From: an uncultured Micrococcales bacterium
GTDB taxonomy: Bacteria > Actinomycetota > Actinomycetes > Actinomycetales > Microbacteriaceae
Assembly (NCBI GenBank): GCA_903824455.1
Contig: CAIJWY010000239.1
Location: 1 to 6,187, forward strand
Direction: 5' to 3'
Length of the DNA stretch: 6,187 bases
Part shown: positions 4,132-6,187 of the stretch, one piece after another
Layout of the letters: each line of letters starts with the position of its first letter
Position numbering within the stretch: position 1 is the stretch's first letter
Translations under genes and position numbers: made by a program
Notes under the pieces: model-generated
Seen by the model: only the letters and a program-made list of their open reading frames with translations
Told to the model about the DNA's origin: nothing
Database searches by the model: none

Positions 4132-5853
4132 GTGAGTACCGCACTTTATCGCCGCTATCGTCCTGAGACCTTCGCCGAACTAATCGGCCAGTCGCAGGTT
4201 ACCGCCCCACTTATGGCAGCTCTTCGCGCCGACAAAGTAAACCACGCTTATCTTTTCTCAGGTCCTCGCGGTTGCGGAAAAACCACTTCGGCTCGTATCT
4301 TGGCTCGCTGCCTAAATTGCGCCGAAGGCCCAACTGATACCCCGTGTGGCAAGTGTCCAAGCTGTATTGAGTTGGCCAGAAACGGCAGCGGCTCACTAGA
4401 CGTGGTTGAGATCGACGCCGCTTCTCACAACGGTGTTGACGACGCTCGCGATTTGCGAGAGCGAGCCATGTTTGCGCCGGCCCGCGATCGGTACAAGATT
4501 TTCATCCTCGACGAGGCTCATATGGTCACCGCTCAAGGGTTCAATGCTCTTTTGAAGATTGTTGAAGAACCACCGGCCCACGTGAAGTTTATTTTCGCCA
4601 CCACTGAACCGGAAAAGGTTATTGCCACGATTCGCTCGCGCACTCACCACTACCCGTTCCGTTTGGTGCCGCCGGCTCAGTTGCTCGATTACCTAGAAGA
4701 ACTTTGCGCCAGCGAGAAGGTAGATATCGCACCGGGAGTTCTTTCGCTCGTGGTTCGCTCTGGTGGTGGTTCGGTTCGAGACTCACTTTCACTTCTGGAT
4801 CAGCTAATCGCTGGCTCTGAAGACAACAAGGTAACTTACGAGCGCGCTGTTTCTCTGCTGGGTTACACCCCAGACTCGGTGCTCGATGAAGCGGTTGAAG
4901 GTTTAGCCGTCGGCGACTCAGCACTGGTCTTTCAATCAGTCGACAAAATCATTCAGAGCGGCCAAGACCCCCGCCAGTTTGTTGAAGATCTTCTAGAGCG
5001 CCTTCGCGATCTGATCTTGGTTGACTCGGTTGGTCTTGAAGCCAAGTCGGTTCTTCGCGGCATCAGCGACACCATGCTCGCGCGTTTGCAGGAGCAGGCG
5101 GCCAAGTTTGGGCGAGCCGAGTTAGCTCATGCCGCGGCCAGTGTTAGCGATTCTTTATCCAGCATGACTGGTGCTACCAGCCCGAAGCTGCACCTCGAGC
5201 TGATGTGCGCGAAGATCTTGGTTCCGGCAGCAAACGCCACCGAGGTTGGTTCACTGGCTCGTATTGAGCGCTTGGAGCGTCGAATCGGAATTGGGGGAGA
5301 AGCAACTTCGTCTATTCCAATTGTGGCCGCCCCGATTACCGAAAACGCTTCGGCACCCGTTGCGCCAGCCACCACACCGATTGCAATTGTTGAAACCGGA
5401 ATCACGGCCAGCCAAGTTCGCTCTTCTTGGCAGCGCATTCTCGACCAGGTTGCCAAGAAGTCGAAGCGCGCCTACATGGTTGCCTACAACATCGACGTGG
5501 TTGCGGTTGAGGGCGATGTGCTCACACTTCGTTTTGCTAGCAACTACGACCTCGAAAGTTTCAAGGGAGAGGCCGGTGCGCCAGACGTGCTGCGCAATGC
5601 CATTGAAGCCGAGTTTGGAATTGTGTTCAAGTTCAAGCCAATGATGGAGGCAACTCCAGAACCTAAGGCTGCTCCAGTTACTGCGCCGGTTGCCGTTGTG
5701 GCGGCGACTGTTGCCGAAGTTGCCGAGGCTGAACCGGAAGAGCCGGAAGAAGAGCCGGTCAGTGAGTCTCGCAATACGAAGGTTAACGAGGAAGCCCGTT
5801 ACGGCGAATCTCTGCTGCGTGAAATTCTCGGCGCCGAACCGCTGGACGATTAA
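4132..5853 (+). CDS. dnaX: DNA polymerase III subunit gamma/tau
   Basis: This 573-residue protein is the ATPase motor of the clamp loader, which opens and loads the beta sliding clamp at the replication fork. The AAA+ motifs are complete: Walker A GPRGCGKT (44-51), zinc-binding Cys C63, C72, C75 and C78, Walker B FILDEAH (124-130), sensor 1 FIFATTEP (153-160), arginine-finger region RSRTHHYPF (168-176, with Thr where many bacteria have Cys) and sensor 2 GGGSVRDSL (211-219). The collar domain runs to about residue 365. After an Ala/Pro/Thr linker (about 386-424) comes a small folded tau-type domain (425-503), a second Pro/Glu-rich linker (504-546), and a tail with ARYGESLLREILGAEP (555-570). 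The GTG start is the first possible, because an in-frame TAG lies at 4120. I see no A-rich slippery heptamer like that of E. coli, so a single full-length product is likely. recR follows with a one-base overlap. Confidence 0.97.
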   Translation: MSTALYRRYRPETFAELIGQSQVTAPLMAALRADKVNHAYLFSGPRGCGKTTSARILARCLNCAEGPTDTPCGKCPSCIELARNGSGSLDVVEIDAASHNGVDDARDLRERAMFAPARDRYKIFILDEAHMVTAQGFNALLKIVEEPPAHVKFIFATTEPEKVIATIRSRTHHYPFRLVPPAQLLDYLEELCASEKVDIAPGVLSLVVRSGGGSVRDSLSLLDQLIAGSEDNKVTYERAVSLLGYTPDSVLDEAVEGLAVGDSALVFQSVDKIIQSGQDPRQFVEDLLERLRDLILVDSVGLEAKSVLRGISDTMLARLQEQAAKFGRAELAHAAASVSDSLSSMTGATSPKLHLELMCAKILVPAANATEVGSLARIERLERRIGIGGEATSSIPIVAAPITENASAPVAPATTPIAIVETGITASQVRSSWQRILDQVAKKSKRAYMVAYNIDVVAVEGDVLTLRFASNYDLESFKGEAGAPDVLRNAIEAEFGIVFKFKPMMEATPEPKAAPVTAPVAVVAATVAEVAEAEPEEPEEEPVSESRNTKVNEEARYGESLLREILGAEPLDD

Positions 5854-6187
5854 TGTACGAAGGCGTAGTTCAGGAACTAATCGACGAGCTGGGGCGTTTG
5901 CCAGGGGTTGGCCCGAAGTCGGCGCAACGAATTGCTTTCTATCTTTTGCAAACTGAAGATGACCTAGCCGAACGCTTGGCCAAAGTTCTCATCGAGGTAA
6001 AAGAGCGGGTGCGTTTTTGCGAAATCTGCGGGAACGTTTCCGAGCAGGAGAAGTGCAACATCTGTCGCGATGAGCGCAGAACCCGAACCGCGATCTGCGT
6101 TGTTGAAGAATCTAAAGACGTTCAGGCAATTGAGCGAACCCGAGAATTCCGAGGTCTTTACCACGTGCTCGGCGGCGCAATTAGCCC
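5853..6187 (+). CDS. recR: Recombination mediator RecR, N-terminal part (3' end outside window)
   Basis: The frame is open from ATG at 5853 to the window end, giving 111 whole codons of a protein that is normally about 200 residues. The order of motifs is that of RecR: a helix-hairpin-helix DNA-binding segment LPGVGPKSAQRIAFYLL (16-32), a Cys4 zinc finger (C56, C59, C68, C71 in FCEICG…KCNIC), then the start of the Toprim domain with ICVVEE (81-86) and GGAIS (107-111). RecR acts with RecO (and RecF) to load RecA at single-stranded gaps during recombination repair. Its ATG shares the last A of the dnaX TAA stop (TAATG), and there is no clear ribosome site, so translation is probably coupled to dnaX. 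The ybaB/ebfC gene that lies between dnaX and recR in many bacteria is absent here. Confidence 0.96.
   Translation, partial: MYEGVVQELIDELGRLPGVGPKSAQRIAFYLLQTEDDLAERLAKVLIEVKERVRFCEICGNVSEQEKCNICRDERRTRTAICVVEESKDVQAIERTREFRGLYHVLGGAIS

Overview
The window looks like ordinary chromosome of a small-genome actinobacterium. I infer a Microbacteriaceae-like organism of moderate G+C. The reasons are an SRP RNA directly upstream of an actinobacterial-type dnaX, recR abutting dnaX, a tRNA gene without encoded CCA, and several promoters whose -10 box lies exactly 6 nt before the start codon, as in leaderless transcripts. The family-level placement is inference; no rRNA or marker gene fixes it.

Layout. 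(1) Positions 1-2017, plus strand: a three-gene run with the 3' part of an acetamidase/formamidase gene, a SatP/YaaH-type acetate transporter and a short-chain dehydrogenase/reductase (SDR). It is closed by a strong bidirectional terminator at 2027-2067. (2) Positions 2093-3493, minus strand: a PsiE-family membrane protein gene, tRNA-Ser(GGA) and a Pr6Pr-family membrane protein gene. A second hairpin terminator separates the tRNA from psiE. (3) Positions 3494-3618: a divergent spacer. (4) Positions 3619-3945, plus strand: a small secreted protein with a Pro/Ala/Thr-rich middle and a very acidic tail. (5) Positions 3982-6187, plus strand: SRP RNA with its own promoter and terminator, then dnaX, then recR (cut by the window end), with a one-base stop/start overlap between the last two.

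How the genes work together. The first block reads as small amide or carboxylate metabolism: the amidase would release a short carboxylate plus ammonia, and the SatP homologue could move the carboxylate, the ammonia or the amide. The SDR has no assignable substrate. The last block is housekeeping: protein targeting, replicative clamp loading and recombination repair.

I see no CRISPR array, insertion sequence, prophage gene or clear defence system. Nothing here is convincingly a new system. The points most worth a second look are the amidase/SatP/SDR cassette, the altered SDR active site, the acidic secreted protein, and the shared architecture of three apparently leaderless promoters.
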